From contig NZ_JAAATW010000002.1 in the NCBI RefSeq assembly GCF_009908315.1, positions 496,001 to 560,000 of the forward strand: DNA of 64,000 bases, written 5' to 3'. The translations under genes were made by a program, and so were the position numbers. Below are positions 34,174 to 43,817 of this stretch, piece after piece; position 1 is the stretch's first letter, and each line of letters starts with the position of its first letter. This DNA is from Paragemmobacter ruber. GTDB taxonomy: Bacteria; Pseudomonadota; Alphaproteobacteria; Rhodobacterales; Rhodobacteraceae. A model generated the notes under the pieces. That model was not told where the DNA came from. It was given only the letters and a program-made list of their open reading frames with translations, and did no database searches.

Positions 34174-34509
34174 CGGAACTTCCCTGTCCCCAGGGAAGTG
34201 GCAGACTGGGCGCCCGCACCCGACCCCGACCCCCGGCCTGCACGGCTCCCGCAGGCGGGGGCAGGGGTCTTCGGCGGGGCGGGCGCCCATTTTTGCCGGG
34301 GGAGGTGGTCTTTGCCCGCCTGATCTTCGCCCCGATCATCGCCCCTATTTTCGCCTTGTCTTCATCTTGGCCGGAAATACCCCTGGGGTCCGGGGGCTGG
34401 CCCCCGGTCCAGCCTTTCCCGCCCTCGGCTGGGCAGGGATGGGGCGGCGCGCGGTGGTTGCGGGGCGGGCACGGCGGGATTAACGTCGCGGGCAAATGAC
34501 CCAAGGAAC
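34174..34509. other. 336-base intergenic region metF-aroQ
   Basis: It holds a GC-rich stretch with CCCCGACCCCCGGCC and CGGGGGCAGGGG near the metF end, which may be a terminator. An inverted copy of the dispersed repeat follows at about 34360-34410. The remaining sequence before aroQ presumably includes its promoter. No coding region is supported. Confidence 0.5.
34359..34410 (-). repeat. CTTCATCTTGGCC / GC-hairpin intergenic repeat
   Basis: CTTCATCTTGGCCGGAAATA (reverse complement of the TATTT..CCAAGATGAAG motif) is followed by CCCCTGGGGTCC and the hairpin CCGGGGGC-TG-GCCCCCGG. This is the fullest copy of the family seen in the window, joining the motif of the 37009 and 45937 copies to the hairpin of the 2779 copy. 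Confidence 0.65.
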
Positions 34510-34956
34510 ATGCCCGTGGCCAAGCCCATCTTCATTTTGAACGGACCGAACCTGAACCTTTTGGGGTTGCGGCAGCCGGAAATCTATGGCCGCGCGACGC
34601 TGGAGGATGTGGCCGAGGATTGCGCCACCCTGGCCGAGGAACTGGGTCTGACGATCCGCTTCCACCAATCGAACCACGAAGGGCAACTGGTCGACTGGAT
34701 CCAGTCGGCGCGCAGCGAAGGGGCGGGCATCATCATCAACCCGGCCGCCTATAGCCACACCTCGGTGGCGATCATCGACGCGCTGAACGCCTTCGAAGGA
34801 CCGGTGATCGAGGTGCATATCTCCAACATCCACAAACGCGAGGCGTTCCGGCATCATTCCTATGTGTCGGCCCGGGCGGATGGGGTGATCGCGGGGTGCG
34901 GGACTGAGGGCTATCTTCTGGCGCTGCGCCGGATGAAGACGATGGTCGGCGCATGA
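34510..34956 (+). CDS. aroQ: type II 3-dehydroquinate dehydratase
   Basis: A 148-residue shikimate-pathway enzyme that forms dodecamers. [20 protein letters not shown] contains the catalytic tyrosine; the substrate-binding [12 protein letters not shown] and the histidine in [20 protein letters not shown] are intact. ATGA overlap couples it to the aldolase gene downstream. Confidence 0.96.
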   Translation: MPVAKPIFILNGPNLNLLGLRQPEIYGRATLEDVAEDCATLAEELGLTIRFHQSNHEGQLVDWIQSARSEGAGIIINPAAYSHTSVAIIDALNAFEGPVIEVHISNIHKREAFRHHSYVSARADGVIAGCGTEGYLLALRRMKTMVGA

Positions 34957-35720
34957 TGCTGCCCCCGAATCGCTTCAAGCGGGCGTTGAAAGAGGGGCGG
35001 CAGCAGATCGGGCTGTGGAATTCCATTCCCGGTTCGCTGGTGTCGGAACTTCTGGCGACCTGCGGCTTTGACTGGGTGGTGATCGACACCGAACATGCCG
35101 TGACGGATGTTCCCGACACGCTGCCGATGATGCAGGCCATGGCGCCCTATCGCACGCAGGCGGTGGTGCGGCCTGCATCGAATGACCCGGTGCTGATCAA
35201 GCGGCTGCTTGATCTGGGGGCGCAGACGCTGATCATTCCTTATGTCCAGAACGCCGACGAGGCACGGGCGGCGGTGGCGGCCATCCGCTATGCGCCGCGC
35301 GGCATACGGGGGGTGGCTGGCCTGACGCGGGCCAGCATCTTCGGGCAGGTGGCGGGCTATCACCAGCGCGCGGAAGAGGAATTGTGCCTGATCCTGCAGG
35401 TGGAAACCGCCGAGGCCATGGCGCGCATCCCCGAGATCGCCGCCGTGGACGGGGTGGACGGGCTGTTCATCGGGCCGGCCGACCTTGCCGCCAGCATGGG
35501 CCATGCGGGCGACCTGCGACACCCGGATGTGGTGGCGGCCATCGAGGCGGGCATCCGCGCCATCGTGGCGGCGGGCAGGCCGGCGGGTATCCTGACGCTG
35601 GACCCTGCTTTCGCGCAGACCTGCATCGGCTGGGGGACCACCTTTACCGCGGTCGGCATGGATGTGGCGCTGCTGGCGCAGGGGGCGCGGGCGCTGTCGG
35701 CGCGGTTTCGGCCGGAGTAG
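34953..35720 (+). CDS. HpcH/HpaI-family class II aldolase
   Basis: A 255-residue metal-dependent pyruvate aldolase. [12 protein letters not shown] holds the catalytic histidine, VVRPASND the arginine, [11 protein letters not shown] the metal-ligand glutamate, and [13 protein letters not shown] the aspartate. The family cleaves 4-hydroxy-2-oxo acids such as 2,4-dihydroxyhept-2-enedioate or 2-keto-3-deoxy sugars acids. The substrate is not determined. It overlaps aroQ and is four bases before the ligase gene. Confidence 0.9.
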   Translation: MMLPPNRFKRALKEGRQQIGLWNSIPGSLVSELLATCGFDWVVIDTEHAVTDVPDTLPMMQAMAPYRTQAVVRPASNDPVLIKRLLDLGAQTLIIPYVQNADEARAAVAAIRYAPRGIRGVAGLTRASIFGQVAGYHQRAEEELCLILQVETAEAMARIPEIAAVDGVDGLFIGPADLAASMGHAGDLRHPDVVAAIEAGIRAIVAAGRPAGILTLDPAFAQTCIGWGTTFTAVGMDVALLAQGARALSARFRPE

Positions 35721-35724
35721 CGCG

Positions 35725-36981
35725 GTGGCGCGGGGGCGTGTTCCAGACCGGTTTCAGGCGCATCCCGCCGCGCGTCTGATCGGACCGGATGGAGCGCTGG
35801 GTGAAGGGGCAGGCGGAGCAGCGGGGCCCATCGTCCAGGTGCCGGACGGGGGGGCCGCGCTTATCGACCCTGCCCGGTGCGCCGATGCGGTGCGGGCGGC
35901 GCTGGCGCAAGGGGCGGCCGGTCTGCCGTTCCGGGTGGGGGCCCTTGACCTGCCCGCGCCCGCGCCGGGGCGGCGCCCGGTGTTCGAGGCGCTGACCTCG
36001 GGCACGACGGGGGTGCCGCGGCGCATCCGGCGGACGCAGCGATCCTGGTGCGCGAGTTTCGCGGTCAATGCGGGGCTGTTCGGGATCGGGCCGGGGCAGC
36101 GAGTGGCCGTGCTGGGGCGGATGGTTCATTCGCTGTCGCTCTACGGGGCGCTGGAGGGCGCCTGTCTGGGGGCGGAGGTGCATCTGCTGGCGGGGCTGCG
36201 CCCGGATGGGCAGCGCGCCGCGCTGGCCGCGCGGGGGGTGGAGGTGCTGTATGCCACGCCCGCGCAGTTGCGGCTTGTGGTCGAGGCGGGGGGGGGTGCC
36301 TTGCCCGGCTTGCGTCTGGTGCTGGTGGGCGGGGCGAAGCTGGACACGGCGCTGCGGGCGGCGCTGGCTGTGCTGGCCCCCCAAGCGGAGGTGCGCGAGT
36401 TCTACGGCGCGGCGGAGGCGAGTTTCGTGACGCTGGCCGATCCTGCATCGCGGCCCGATGGGGTGGGGCGGCCCTATCCCGGCGTGCGGCTGGAGGTGCG
36501 GGCCGCGGATGGCACGGTGTTGGGGCCGGGGGGCGTGGGCGAGATCTGGGTGAAGTCGCCCTATCTCTGCGACCGCTATGGTGACCGCAGGGGGACGGCG
36601 CCGCTGAAACGGCGGGGCTGGCTGTCGGTGGGCGAGATGGGCTGGATGGAGGGGGGGGAGTTGCATCTGGCGGGCCGTCTGGGCCGGATGGTCACGGTGG
36701 CCGATCAGAACGTCTTTCCCGAAGAGATCGAGCGGATACTGCTGGAATGTCCCGGCGTGCGGCGGGTGGCGGTGGTGCCGCGGGCGGATGCGTTGCGGGG
36801 GCATGTTCTGGTGGCGGTGGTTCAGGGGGATCCGGCGCAAGAGGCGGCGATCCTGCGGGCGGCGCGGGCGCGGCTTGGGCCGCTCAAGGCGCCGCGCGCG
36901 CTGATCTGGCGCGATGACTGGCCCGAGACGGCTTCGGGCAAGGCCGATCTTGTGCGGATCGCGTCGGAGGCGGGGCTGTGA
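35725..36981 (+). CDS. short AMP-dependent acyl-CoA/acid ligase
   Basis: A 418-residue ANL-superfamily enzyme, shorter at the N-terminus than typical ligases (about 500). The P-loop FEALTSGTTGVPRRIRRTQR, A5-type FYGAAEASFV, hinge region ELHLAGRLGRMVTVADQNVF and C-terminal catalytic lysine in ETASGKADLVRI are present. GTG at 35725 is the likely start, four bases after the aldolase stop. It sits before a thiolase-like gene, suggesting that a CoA thioester is made and processed. The substrate is unknown. Confidence 0.85.
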   Translation: MARGRVPDRFQAHPAARLIGPDGALGEGAGGAAGPIVQVPDGGAALIDPARCADAVRAALAQGAAGLPFRVGALDLPAPAPGRRPVFEALTSGTTGVPRRIRRTQRSWCASFAVNAGLFGIGPGQRVAVLGRMVHSLSLYGALEGACLGAEVHLLAGLRPDGQRAALAARGVEVLYATPAQLRLVVEAGGGALPGLRLVLVGGAKLDTALRAALAVLAPQAEVREFYGAAEASFVTLADPASRPDGVGRPYPGVRLEVRAADGTVLGPGGVGEIWVKSPYLCDRYGDRRGTAPLKRRGWLSVGEMGWMEGGELHLAGRLGRMVTVADQNVFPEEIERILLECPGVRRVAVVPRADALRGHVLVAVVQGDPAQEAAILRAARARLGPLKAPRALIWRDDWPETASGKADLVRIASEAGL

Positions 36982-37008
36982 CGCGGCGGGGGCGCGGACT
37001 GGTGCCGT

Positions 37009-37034
37009 CTTTTGGGTATTTGGGCCAAGATGAA
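37009..37034 (+). repeat. TATTT..CCAAGATGAAG intergenic repeat
   Basis: TCTTTTGGGTATTTGGGCCA followed by AGATGAAG lies in the 82-base gap between the ligase and thiolase-like genes. The same CCAAGATGAAG motif occurs at 45962-45972 and, inverted, at 34359-34371. Confidence 0.6.
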
Positions 37035-37063
37035 GCGGCTTGGTCAGGGATGGGGGCAGGCGG

Positions 37064-38155
37064 ATGCAGGCCTTCGTGATCGCGGCGCGGCGGACGGCGG
37101 TGATGCCGCGCGGGGGTGCGTTTCGCGCCCTGTCGCTGGAGGCGCTGGCGGCGCCGGTGGTGGGTGCGCTTCTGGCCGATGCGGGGCTGGCGCCGGAGGC
37201 GGTGGATGAGGTCATCCTATCCAACGTGCTTGGGCCGGGCGGCAATCCGGCGCGGCGCGTGGCGCTGGCGGCAGGCCTGCCCGAGCGTGTGGCAGGCCTG
37301 AGCATCGACCGCCAATGCGCGGGCGGCCTTGATGCGATCCTGCTGGCGCGGGCCATGGTGATGGCGGGGCTGGCCGAGGTGGTGGTGGCGGGCGGGGCGG
37401 AGAGTTATTCGCAGCGGCCCGAGCGGCGGATGCCCGGGGCAGCCGCGCCTTATGACGAGGCGCCCTTCACGCCCTGGCCCGACCGCGACCCCGGCATGGC
37501 CGAAGCGGCAGCGGCGCTGGCGGTGCGGTTGGGGATCGGGCGGGACCGGCAGGACGCCTGGGCGGTGCAGAGCCATGCCAAGGCGCGGGCGGCCGATCTC
37601 GCGGGCAATCTGGCGGGCGAGATCGTGCCGGTGGCGGGGGCCATGCGCGACGGGTTCACCCGCGATCTGACGCCCGCGCTGGCGGCACGGGCGCCCGTGG
37701 TGGCAGGCAGCGTGACGGCGGCCAATGCCGCGGTGGCGGCGGATGGAGCGGCGCTGGTGCTGGTGGTGTCCGAGCGGGTGGCGGGGCGGGTGGCGGGGCG
37801 CGCGCTGCGGATCGCGGGTGGGGTGACGCTGGGCGGCGTGCCGTGGGAGCCGGGGCTGGCCCCGGTGGCGGCCATCGGGCGGGTTCTGGCGGGGGCCGGG
37901 CGACGGGCGGCCGATCTGGCGCGGGCCGAGGTGATGGAGGCCTATGCGGTGCAGGCCATCGCCTGCGTGGAGGGGGCGGGGCTGGATCCGGCGCGGGTGA
38001 ACCTTGGCGGCGGGGCCTTGGCGCGTGGGCACCCCGTGGGGGCCTCGGGCGCGGTGCTGGCGGTGCGGCTTTTTGCCGATCTGGACAGGGGCGCGGGCCT
38101 TGCCGCGATCGCGGCGGCGGGCGGGATCGGGACGGCGCTGCTGCTGGAGGCGTGA
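37064..38155 (+). CDS. thiolase-family protein lacking one catalytic cysteine
   Basis: A 363-residue thiolase-fold protein, about 30 residues shorter than usual thiolases. The nucleophile Cys85 in IDRQCAGGLDAIL and His323 in GGGALARGHPVGASGAVLA are present. The C-terminal CxGGG motif, which supplies the second active-site cysteine, reads GLAAIAAAGGIG here, with Ala350 in the cysteine position. Standard condensation or thiolysis is therefore doubtful; a decarboxylating, transfer or non-canonical role is possible. It follows an acyl-CoA ligase and precedes a convergent RraA-like gene. Confidence 0.85.
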   Translation: MQAFVIAARRTAVMPRGGAFRALSLEALAAPVVGALLADAGLAPEAVDEVILSNVLGPGGNPARRVALAAGLPERVAGLSIDRQCAGGLDAILLARAMVMAGLAEVVVAGGAESYSQRPERRMPGAAAPYDEAPFTPWPDRDPGMAEAAAALAVRLGIGRDRQDAWAVQSHAKARAADLAGNLAGEIVPVAGAMRDGFTRDLTPALAARAPVVAGSVTAANAAVAADGAALVLVVSERVAGRVAGRALRIAGGVTLGGVPWEPGLAPVAAIGRVLAGAGRRAADLARAEVMEAYAVQAIACVEGAGLDPARVNLGGGALARGHPVGASGAVLAVRLFADLDRGAGLAAIAAAGGIGTALLLEA

Positions 38156-38161
38156 CCGCCG

Positions 38162-38824
38162 TCAGCGGCGGAAGGGGGCGGGCAGGCCAAAGGCCGCGGC
38201 GGCGCTGCCGTTGCGCAGGGCGTGGATCCAGCGTTCCTCCAGCGCCAGTTTCGCGCGGGCGGGGGTGAGGCCGGCCTCCCATATCTCGGGCGGCAGGCAG
38301 ACGAGCCCGTCATCATCGCCAAGGATCAGATCGCCGGGTTGGATCGTGACCCCGCCGAAGCGGACCGGGCCAAGGACGGCGCCAAGGTCGGCGCCCTTCG
38401 GTCCGCGTGGTGTGATGTGGCGGGAAAACACTGCAAAATCATCCCATCGGCCAAGTGTGCCGGTATCGCGCACGGCGCCATCCACGATCACGCCCGCCAC
38501 ACCCTTGGCCCGCAGATGGCCCGACAGGATGTCGCCGATCATGGCATGGTCGGCATGGCCCGCGGCGGCGATCACCAGCACCTCGCCCGGCCCGATCAGA
38601 TCAAGCGCGTGCAGCACCGCGCCGAAATCGGGGGCGGCGCACTCCACCGTGACGGCGCGGCCCATCAGGCGCGGCTGCTGGCCTGCCGGGCGCAGGGGGC
38701 GGATGGCGGGGTCGATCTGCTGCGCGCCCGGCACGGTATCCACGGCGATGGCGACAGGGATATCGGCCCAACCTGACAGGTCGGGCGCAGGAGGGAGGCC
38801 GGGGCGGTGCAGGGTGACGGGCAT
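38162..38824 (-). CDS. RraA-like / 4-carboxy-4-hydroxy-2-oxoadipate aldolase-like protein
   Basis: A 220-residue protein of the RraA/HMG-CHA aldolase family: GHADHAMIGDILSGHLRAKG then VAGVIVDGAVRDTGTL. The substrate-binding arginine and metal aspartate (RD) are kept, but the acidic residue expected three positions later is Thr. The Gly/Asp-rich LGDDDGLVCLP follows. It may be a demethylmenaquinone-type misannotated family member, an aldolase, or an RNase E inhibitor homologue. It lies ten bases downstream of the aminotransferase. Confidence 0.8.
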   Translation of the reverse strand: MPVTLHRPGLPPAPDLSGWADIPVAIAVDTVPGAQQIDPAIRPLRPAGQQPRLMGRAVTVECAAPDFGAVLHALDLIGPGEVLVIAAAGHADHAMIGDILSGHLRAKGVAGVIVDGAVRDTGTLGRWDDFAVFSRHITPRGPKGADLGAVLGPVRFGGVTIQPGDLILGDDDGLVCLPPEIWEAGLTPARAKLALEERWIHALRNGSAAAAFGLPAPFRR

Positions 38825-38834
38825 GATCTGGCCT

Positions 38835-40034
38835 TTACAGATGGGTCTTGAGGCAGTGGCCGAGCGCCTTGATCCCGGCGCGGATACGGTCTTCGGACGG
38901 GGCGGAGAAATTGATGCGCGCGTGGTTGGGGCGCGGCGTGGTGGCAAAGAAGGTGCCGCCCGGAACATAGGCGACGCGCGCCTCGGGCAGGGCGTGATCG
39001 CGCATGAAGGCGGTGGCGTCGAAGCCTTCGGGAAAGCGCGCCCAGGTGAAGAGGCCGCCTTCGGGATCGGTCACCGTCACCTCTTGCGGGAAGTGGTGGC
39101 GGATGGCGTCGAGCATGACCTCTTTCTTGTGGCGATAGGCGGTGCGCAGGGTGGCGATGTGGGCGGCAAGGTCATGGCGGTCCAAAAACAGGCTGGCTGC
39201 GGCCATGTTCAGGGTGGAGGTTTGGGTATCGGCCGCAACCTTCAGAAGCCCCATCTTTTCCAAGAGGTGCGGCGCGGCAACGGCCCAGCCAAGGCGCAGG
39301 GCGGGAACGAGGATCTTGGAGAAACTGCCCAGATGGATGACGCGGCCTTGGGTGTCGAGGCTCTTGAGTGTGGGCAGGGTGTCACCTGCGAAGCGGATGT
39401 GGCGGTAGGGCGTATCCTCGATCACGATCAGATCGTGGCGGTTGGCGAGGTCGATCAGCCGGTGCCGCCGGGGCAGCGACAGGGTGACGCCGGTGGGGTT
39501 CTGGAAATCAGGCACGGTGTAGAGCATCCGCGCCTGCGGCGTGGCGGCGAGGGTGGCCTCGAGCGCGTCGATATCCATCCCGTCGCCGTCCACGGGGATG
39601 GCGGCATAGCGCGGCTGGCTGGGGGCGAAGGCGATCAGCGCGCCGAGGAAGGTGGGGTCTTCGACGATGATCACATCGCCGGGGTTCACGAACATTCGGG
39701 CTGCGAAATCAAGCCCTTGCTGGGATCCTTGCAGGATCAGCACATCCTCGGCGGCGCAGGGGGTGCCGTCCTGCGTCATCAGGGCGGCGATCTGGGCGCG
39801 CAGGCGGGGCAGGCCGTCTGACGGGGCGTATTGCAGGGGATCGCCCGACGGATCACGCAGCAGGTCGCGGAAGATGCCCTCAAGCGCGGCGCGGGGGAAG
39901 AGGGTGGCGTCGGGATAGCCGCCGCCGAAGGAGGTGATGGCGGGATCGGCCCCGAGCGCGAGCAGATCGCGGATGGCAGAAGGCTGGACGGTGTTCATCC
40001 GTTGGGCAAAGCGGGGGGGTGCGGGCGGGGTCAT
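38835..40034 (-). CDS. PLP-dependent aminotransferase (class I/II, 2-aminoadipate-type)
   Basis: A 399-residue fold-type I aminotransferase without an N-terminal GntR domain. ITSFGGGYPDATLFPRAAL and DVLILQGSQQGLDFAARMF bind the cofactor; YTVPDFQNPTGVTLS contains the conserved Asn-Pro, and the PLP lysine is in HLGSFSKILVPALRLGW. It is related to LysN/aromatic aminotransferases. The start is uncertain: ATG at 40034 is chosen over an upstream GTG (40049), and no clear ribosome site is seen. Confidence 0.88.
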   Translation of the reverse strand: MTPPAPPRFAQRMNTVQPSAIRDLLALGADPAITSFGGGYPDATLFPRAALEGIFRDLLRDPSGDPLQYAPSDGLPRLRAQIAALMTQDGTPCAAEDVLILQGSQQGLDFAARMFVNPGDVIIVEDPTFLGALIAFAPSQPRYAAIPVDGDGMDIDALEATLAATPQARMLYTVPDFQNPTGVTLSLPRRHRLIDLANRHDLIVIEDTPYRHIRFAGDTLPTLKSLDTQGRVIHLGSFSKILVPALRLGWAVAAPHLLEKMGLLKVAADTQTSTLNMAAASLFLDRHDLAAHIATLRTAYRHKKEVMLDAIRHHFPQEVTVTDPEGGLFTWARFPEGFDATAFMRDHALPEARVAYVPGGTFFATTPRPNHARINFSAPSEDRIRAGIKALGHCLKTHL

Positions 40035-40201
40035 GATGACAGGTGACACCGGAATGTCAGCGGGTGCAAGGGTTTGCGCGGGGTGCGGGGGGGTGCGGGG
40101 GGGGCGGTGGCCCCCCCCGCGCTGCCAGGAATGTGGGCCTTTTCCTTTTGCCGTGCGTCCCCTATCCCTTGCTGCCGAAGGTTAGGGTTGGGAGGCGGCG
40201 G

Positions 40202-41623
40202 ATGATCCCGGTGGTCGGATATGCGGGCCGGAAGGTGGCGGTGCTGGGTTTGGGCCGGTCTGGGCTGGCCACGGCGCGGGCCTTGCAGGCCGGAGGGGCG
40301 GAGGCGCTGTTGTGGGATGACAGCCCCGAGGCGCGCGCCAAGGCCGAGGCGGAGGGGTTCCCCACAGTTGACCTGACGCGCCACGGCGCGTTGGAAGGCG
40401 TGGCGGTGCTGGTGGTTTCCCCTGGGATTCCAAGCCTTTACCCCGCGCCGCATCGGATCATCGCGCGGGCCTATGGGTTGGGTATCCCGGTTGACAATGA
40501 CATCGGGCTGTTCTTCCGCAGCTTTGCCACGAAGGATTGGGACGGGTTCGACAGCACGCCGCGGGTGGTGGCGGTGACGGGATCGAACGGCAAGTCCACG
40601 ACGACCGCGCTGATCCGCCACATTCTGGCCGAGGCCGGGCGGCCGGTGCAGATGGCGGGCAATATCGGGCGGGGGGTTCTGGACCTTGACCCCGCGCAGG
40701 ATGGGCAGGTGGTGGTGCTGGAACTGTCGTCATACCAGACGGAGCTTGCCCGTGCGCTGACCCCGGATGTTGCTGTTTTCACGAACCTTTCCCCCGATCA
40801 TCTGGACCGTCACGGCGGCATGGGCGGCTATTTCGCGGCCAAGCGGCGGCTGTTTGCCGAAGGTGGGCCGGACCGGGCGGTGATCGGGGTGGACGAGGGG
40901 GAGGGCCGCTATCTGGCCGATCAGCTGAGCGGCGGGCCGGAGGATGACCGGGTGATCCGGGTGTCTTCGGGAACGAAGCTGGAAGGGTTCGGCTGGGCCG
41001 TGTTCGCGCGCAAGGGGTTCTTGGCCGAATGGCGCAAGGGGCGGCAGGTGGCAAGCATAGACCTGAGGGAAATCAGTGGCTTGCCCGGTGCGCACAACCA
41101 TCAGAACGCCTGCTGCGCCTATGCGGCCTGCCGCACGCTGGGGCTGGGGCCGCGGGAGATCGAGGGGGCGCTGCGGTCTTTTGCCGGGTTGCCGCATCGC
41201 AGCCAATTGGTGGCGGAGCGGGGCGGGGTGCGGTTTGTGAATGACAGCAAGGCCACGAATGTGGATTCGGCGGCCAAGGCGCTGCAAGCCTTTGAAAAGA
41301 TACGCTGGATCGCGGGCGGCATGGGCAAGGAGGGCGGCATCGCCGCGCTGGCGCCGCATCTGGGATCGGTGGTGAAGGCCTATCTGATCGGCCATTCGGC
41401 GCGGGAATTCGCCTTGCAGATCGGCGACTTGCCGCACGAGATCTGCGAGACGATGGAGCGCGCGGTGGCGCGCGCGGCAGAAGAGGCGGAGCCCGGTGAG
41501 GTGGTGCTTTTGGCGCCGGCGGCGGCGAGTTTTGACCAGTATCCGAACTTTGAGAAACGGGGTGAGGATTTCACCGCGCGGGTTCGGGAAGTTCTTGGCC
41601 AAGTGGCTGCGGACGCTGGATAA
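40202..41623 (+). CDS. murD: UDP-N-acetylmuramoyl-L-alanine--D-glutamate ligase
   Basis: A 473-residue cytosolic Mur ligase that adds D-glutamate in peptidoglycan precursor synthesis. [17 protein letters not shown] is the Rossmann domain; ATP-binding [16 protein letters not shown], the carbamate-lysine region and [13 protein letters not shown] follow, and [17 protein letters not shown] lies in the C-terminal domain. GGGAGGCGGCG precedes the ATG. Unlike compact dcw clusters, three unrelated genes separate it from ftsW. Confidence 0.95.
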   Translation: MIPVVGYAGRKVAVLGLGRSGLATARALQAGGAEALLWDDSPEARAKAEAEGFPTVDLTRHGALEGVAVLVVSPGIPSLYPAPHRIIARAYGLGIPVDNDIGLFFRSFATKDWDGFDSTPRVVAVTGSNGKSTTTALIRHILAEAGRPVQMAGNIGRGVLDLDPAQDGQVVVLELSSYQTELARALTPDVAVFTNLSPDHLDRHGGMGGYFAAKRRLFAEGGPDRAVIGVDEGEGRYLADQLSGGPEDDRVIRVSSGTKLEGFGWAVFARKGFLAEWRKGRQVASIDLREISGLPGAHNHQNACCAYAACRTLGLGPREIEGALRSFAGLPHRSQLVAERGGVRFVNDSKATNVDSAAKALQAFEKIRWIAGGMGKEGGIAALAPHLGSVVKAYLIGHSAREFALQIGDLPHEICETMERAVARAAEEAEPGEVVLLAPAAASFDQYPNFEKRGEDFTARVREVLGQVAADAG

Positions 41624-42033
41624 ATCATTGGAATGACCGGTTTTTGGGGTGTGCAGGACCGGGTGCAGGATCGCGTGCAGACAGGCGTGCATACGCGCGG
41701 GGGCCTTACGCGCCGTTAAGGTTAACGGGGTGGTAAGGGGTGGCGTGAGTCGCTTTGGGGGGAGGCTGCCGGGCGGTGGCATGATGGGGAAAGCCGTCCT
41801 GCGGCGGTGAGGGCCGGACGCCGCGTTGCGATCCCTTTCCGCCCCGGATGACCGCCGCCCGACTGTGCATCGGTGGCCGTCGGGCGCGGTAGCCCGTGCC
41901 TTTCTTAGGACGACATTCGGATTAACCTTGGTGGCGATCGGGTGGGTTCGCGAAGATCGGGCCGACTCCGGTCGTTAAAAGACCTGCGACGCAGCCGAAG
42001 GAAACGCGCCGGACCGTGACCAGAGGGATCACG
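41624..42033. other. 410-base intergenic region murD-sensor kinase
   Basis: A perfect near-continuous palindrome, CCGTTAA-GG-TTAACGG, is at 41713-41728. Further on, GATTAACCTTGGTGG lies at about 41931-41945, and a run of short GC stretches surrounds them. The region likely holds the kinase promoter. No reading frame with protein-like composition is seen. Confidence 0.5.
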
Positions 42034-43758
42034 ATGGACTTTGAGAGCCGCATCAGGAAGGAAACGGAGCTTCTTCGCCCCATCGACCTGCGCGACATGC
42101 CCAAACGTCTGGGCATGTCGGGGTTCTTTCTGGCCGTCATCTTTCTTGTCGGTCATGTTGAGGCCGCGATTGGCTGTCTGATTGCGATTGTCGTTTTTGA
42201 GACGATCTCCGCCTTTCTGCACCGTAAGGAATTGATCTGGCCGGTGCAGGTGCCGCTTTGGGTGATCGTGCTGCACTGGGGCGTGAATGCCTTGAGCACG
42301 TTCAATTACATGATCCCGGCCATGGTGATGACACGACATCCCGATCTGGCCGTCGTCGCGCTTGGCCTGATCTGGACCTGCGGGGTTTTCATCCACATCG
42401 CCAATGCTTTCGCGAAGATGCCGCTTTTCGTGGCGACGCTGTCGATCCCCGTTCTGATTGCCACAGGAATCGTGATCTGGTCGATCGCCCATAACGAGGT
42501 TGAGCCGGCGGGGCCAAGCGGGCTGATCCTGCTGGTCATCGCCTTTGTTCTGTACAGCTACAACATCGCGGAAAACCTATTCAAACAGTCGCGCGCCGAT
42601 GCCGCCCTGTCTGCGGCGCTGGAGGAATCGAAGGGCCGGTTGCGGGACCTTGAGGCAGCGCGGGCGCAGCTGATCAATGCGGTGGAAGGGTTGAATGACG
42701 GGTTTGTCTATTTCGACAGCGAGGATCGTCTGGTTCTGGCAAATCGCAGGTTTCGCGAGCTTTATCATCTGAGTGCCGATGCGATCGTGACCGGCGCGCG
42801 GTTCGAGGACATCCTGCGCGATGGGCTGGCCAAGCGGCAGTTTCCCGATGCGATCGGGCGCGAGGAGGCCTGGCTGGAAGAACAGATGAGTGTTCCGGCA
42901 TCCCGCAAGGTGGTGCGGCAGACGCTTTGCGATGGCACCGTGTTGCAGGTCATGGAACGGCGCACCTCGGATGGGGGGCGCGTGGGCCTGCGCGTGGATG
43001 TGACGGAGATCACCCAGGCGCGCGAGGCTGCCGAAGCCGCCAGCCGCGCCAAATCCGAGTTCCTCGCCAATATGAGCCATGAGATCCGCACGCCGCTGAA
43101 CGGGGTTCTCGGCATGGCGGACCTTCTGGCGCAGAGCAACCTCGACGATCAGCAGCGGTCCATGCTGACGGTCATCCGCAACTCTGGCTGGAGCTTGTTG
43201 ACGCTGCTGAACGACATCCTTGATCTGTCGCGCGTCGAATCCGGCAAGATGGAACTGGAAAGCCGGAGTTTTGACCTCAGGACCGCGACGGACCGGCTGG
43301 AGGCCCTGCACGGCCCGGCTGCGGCGGCGAAGGGCATATCCTTTGACATTTTCCATTCTTCCAACGGGATTTACGCGCGGGTCGGGGATGAAACGCGCGT
43401 CGTGCAGGTGCTGCATAACCTTGTCGGCAATGCGATCAAGTTCACCGAAAGCGGATCGGTGCGGCTGAAGGTGCGGGCCAACCTGCCGGATCGTGTGGTG
43501 TTCGAGGTGTCGGATACGGGGATCGGGATGACAGAGGCGCAGGTTGCGCGCATCTTTGCGTCCTTCGAGCAGGCCGATGCGAGCACGGCGCGCCGGTTTG
43601 GCGGCAGCGGGCTGGGCATGACGATCGTGCGGCGGCTGGTCGATCTGATGCAGGGCGAGATCACGGTGGACAGCGAGCCCGGACGGGGCACGCTGATCGT
43701 GGTGAGCCTGCGCCTTGTGGTCGATGATGCGGCGGCGGGCTTGTCGGCGCGGTCCTGA
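42034..43758 (+). CDS. membrane sensor histidine kinase with PAS domain
   Basis: A 574-residue inner-membrane kinase. Six to seven hydrophobic helices (about 20-185; [20 protein letters not shown] first) form an uncharacterised membrane sensor. A short coiled coil and a PAS domain (about 210-330; [20 protein letters not shown]) precede HisKA with His349 in [20 protein letters not shown]. HATPase_c follows: N box [14 protein letters not shown]1 SDTGIGM, G2 RFGGSGLGM. There is no receiver domain and no adjacent response regulator. GAGGG lies seven bases before the ATG. Confidence 0.92.
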   Translation: MDFESRIRKETELLRPIDLRDMPKRLGMSGFFLAVIFLVGHVEAAIGCLIAIVVFETISAFLHRKELIWPVQVPLWVIVLHWGVNALSTFNYMIPAMVMTRHPDLAVVALGLIWTCGVFIHIANAFAKMPLFVATLSIPVLIATGIVIWSIAHNEVEPAGPSGLILLVIAFVLYSYNIAENLFKQSRADAALSAALEESKGRLRDLEAARAQLINAVEGLNDGFVYFDSEDRLVLANRRFRELYHLSADAIVTGARFEDILRDGLAKRQFPDAIGREEAWLEEQMSVPASRKVVRQTLCDGTVLQVMERRTSDGGRVGLRVDVTEITQAREAAEAASRAKSEFLANMSHEIRTPLNGVLGMADLLAQSNLDDQQRSMLTVIRNSGWSLLTLLNDILDLSRVESGKMELESRSFDLRTATDRLEALHGPAAAAKGISFDIFHSSNGIYARVGDETRVVQVLHNLVGNAIKFTESGSVRLKVRANLPDRVVFEVSDTGIGMTEAQVARIFASFEQADASTARRFGGSGLGMTIVRRLVDLMQGEITVDSEPGRGTLIVVSLRLVVDDAAAGLSARS

Positions 43759-43817
43759 TCGCTTGCCTTGCCGCGTTTCTGCGGCCAAGTGTCGGGCGGT
43801 TGGGAAAGGGCTGTGAG

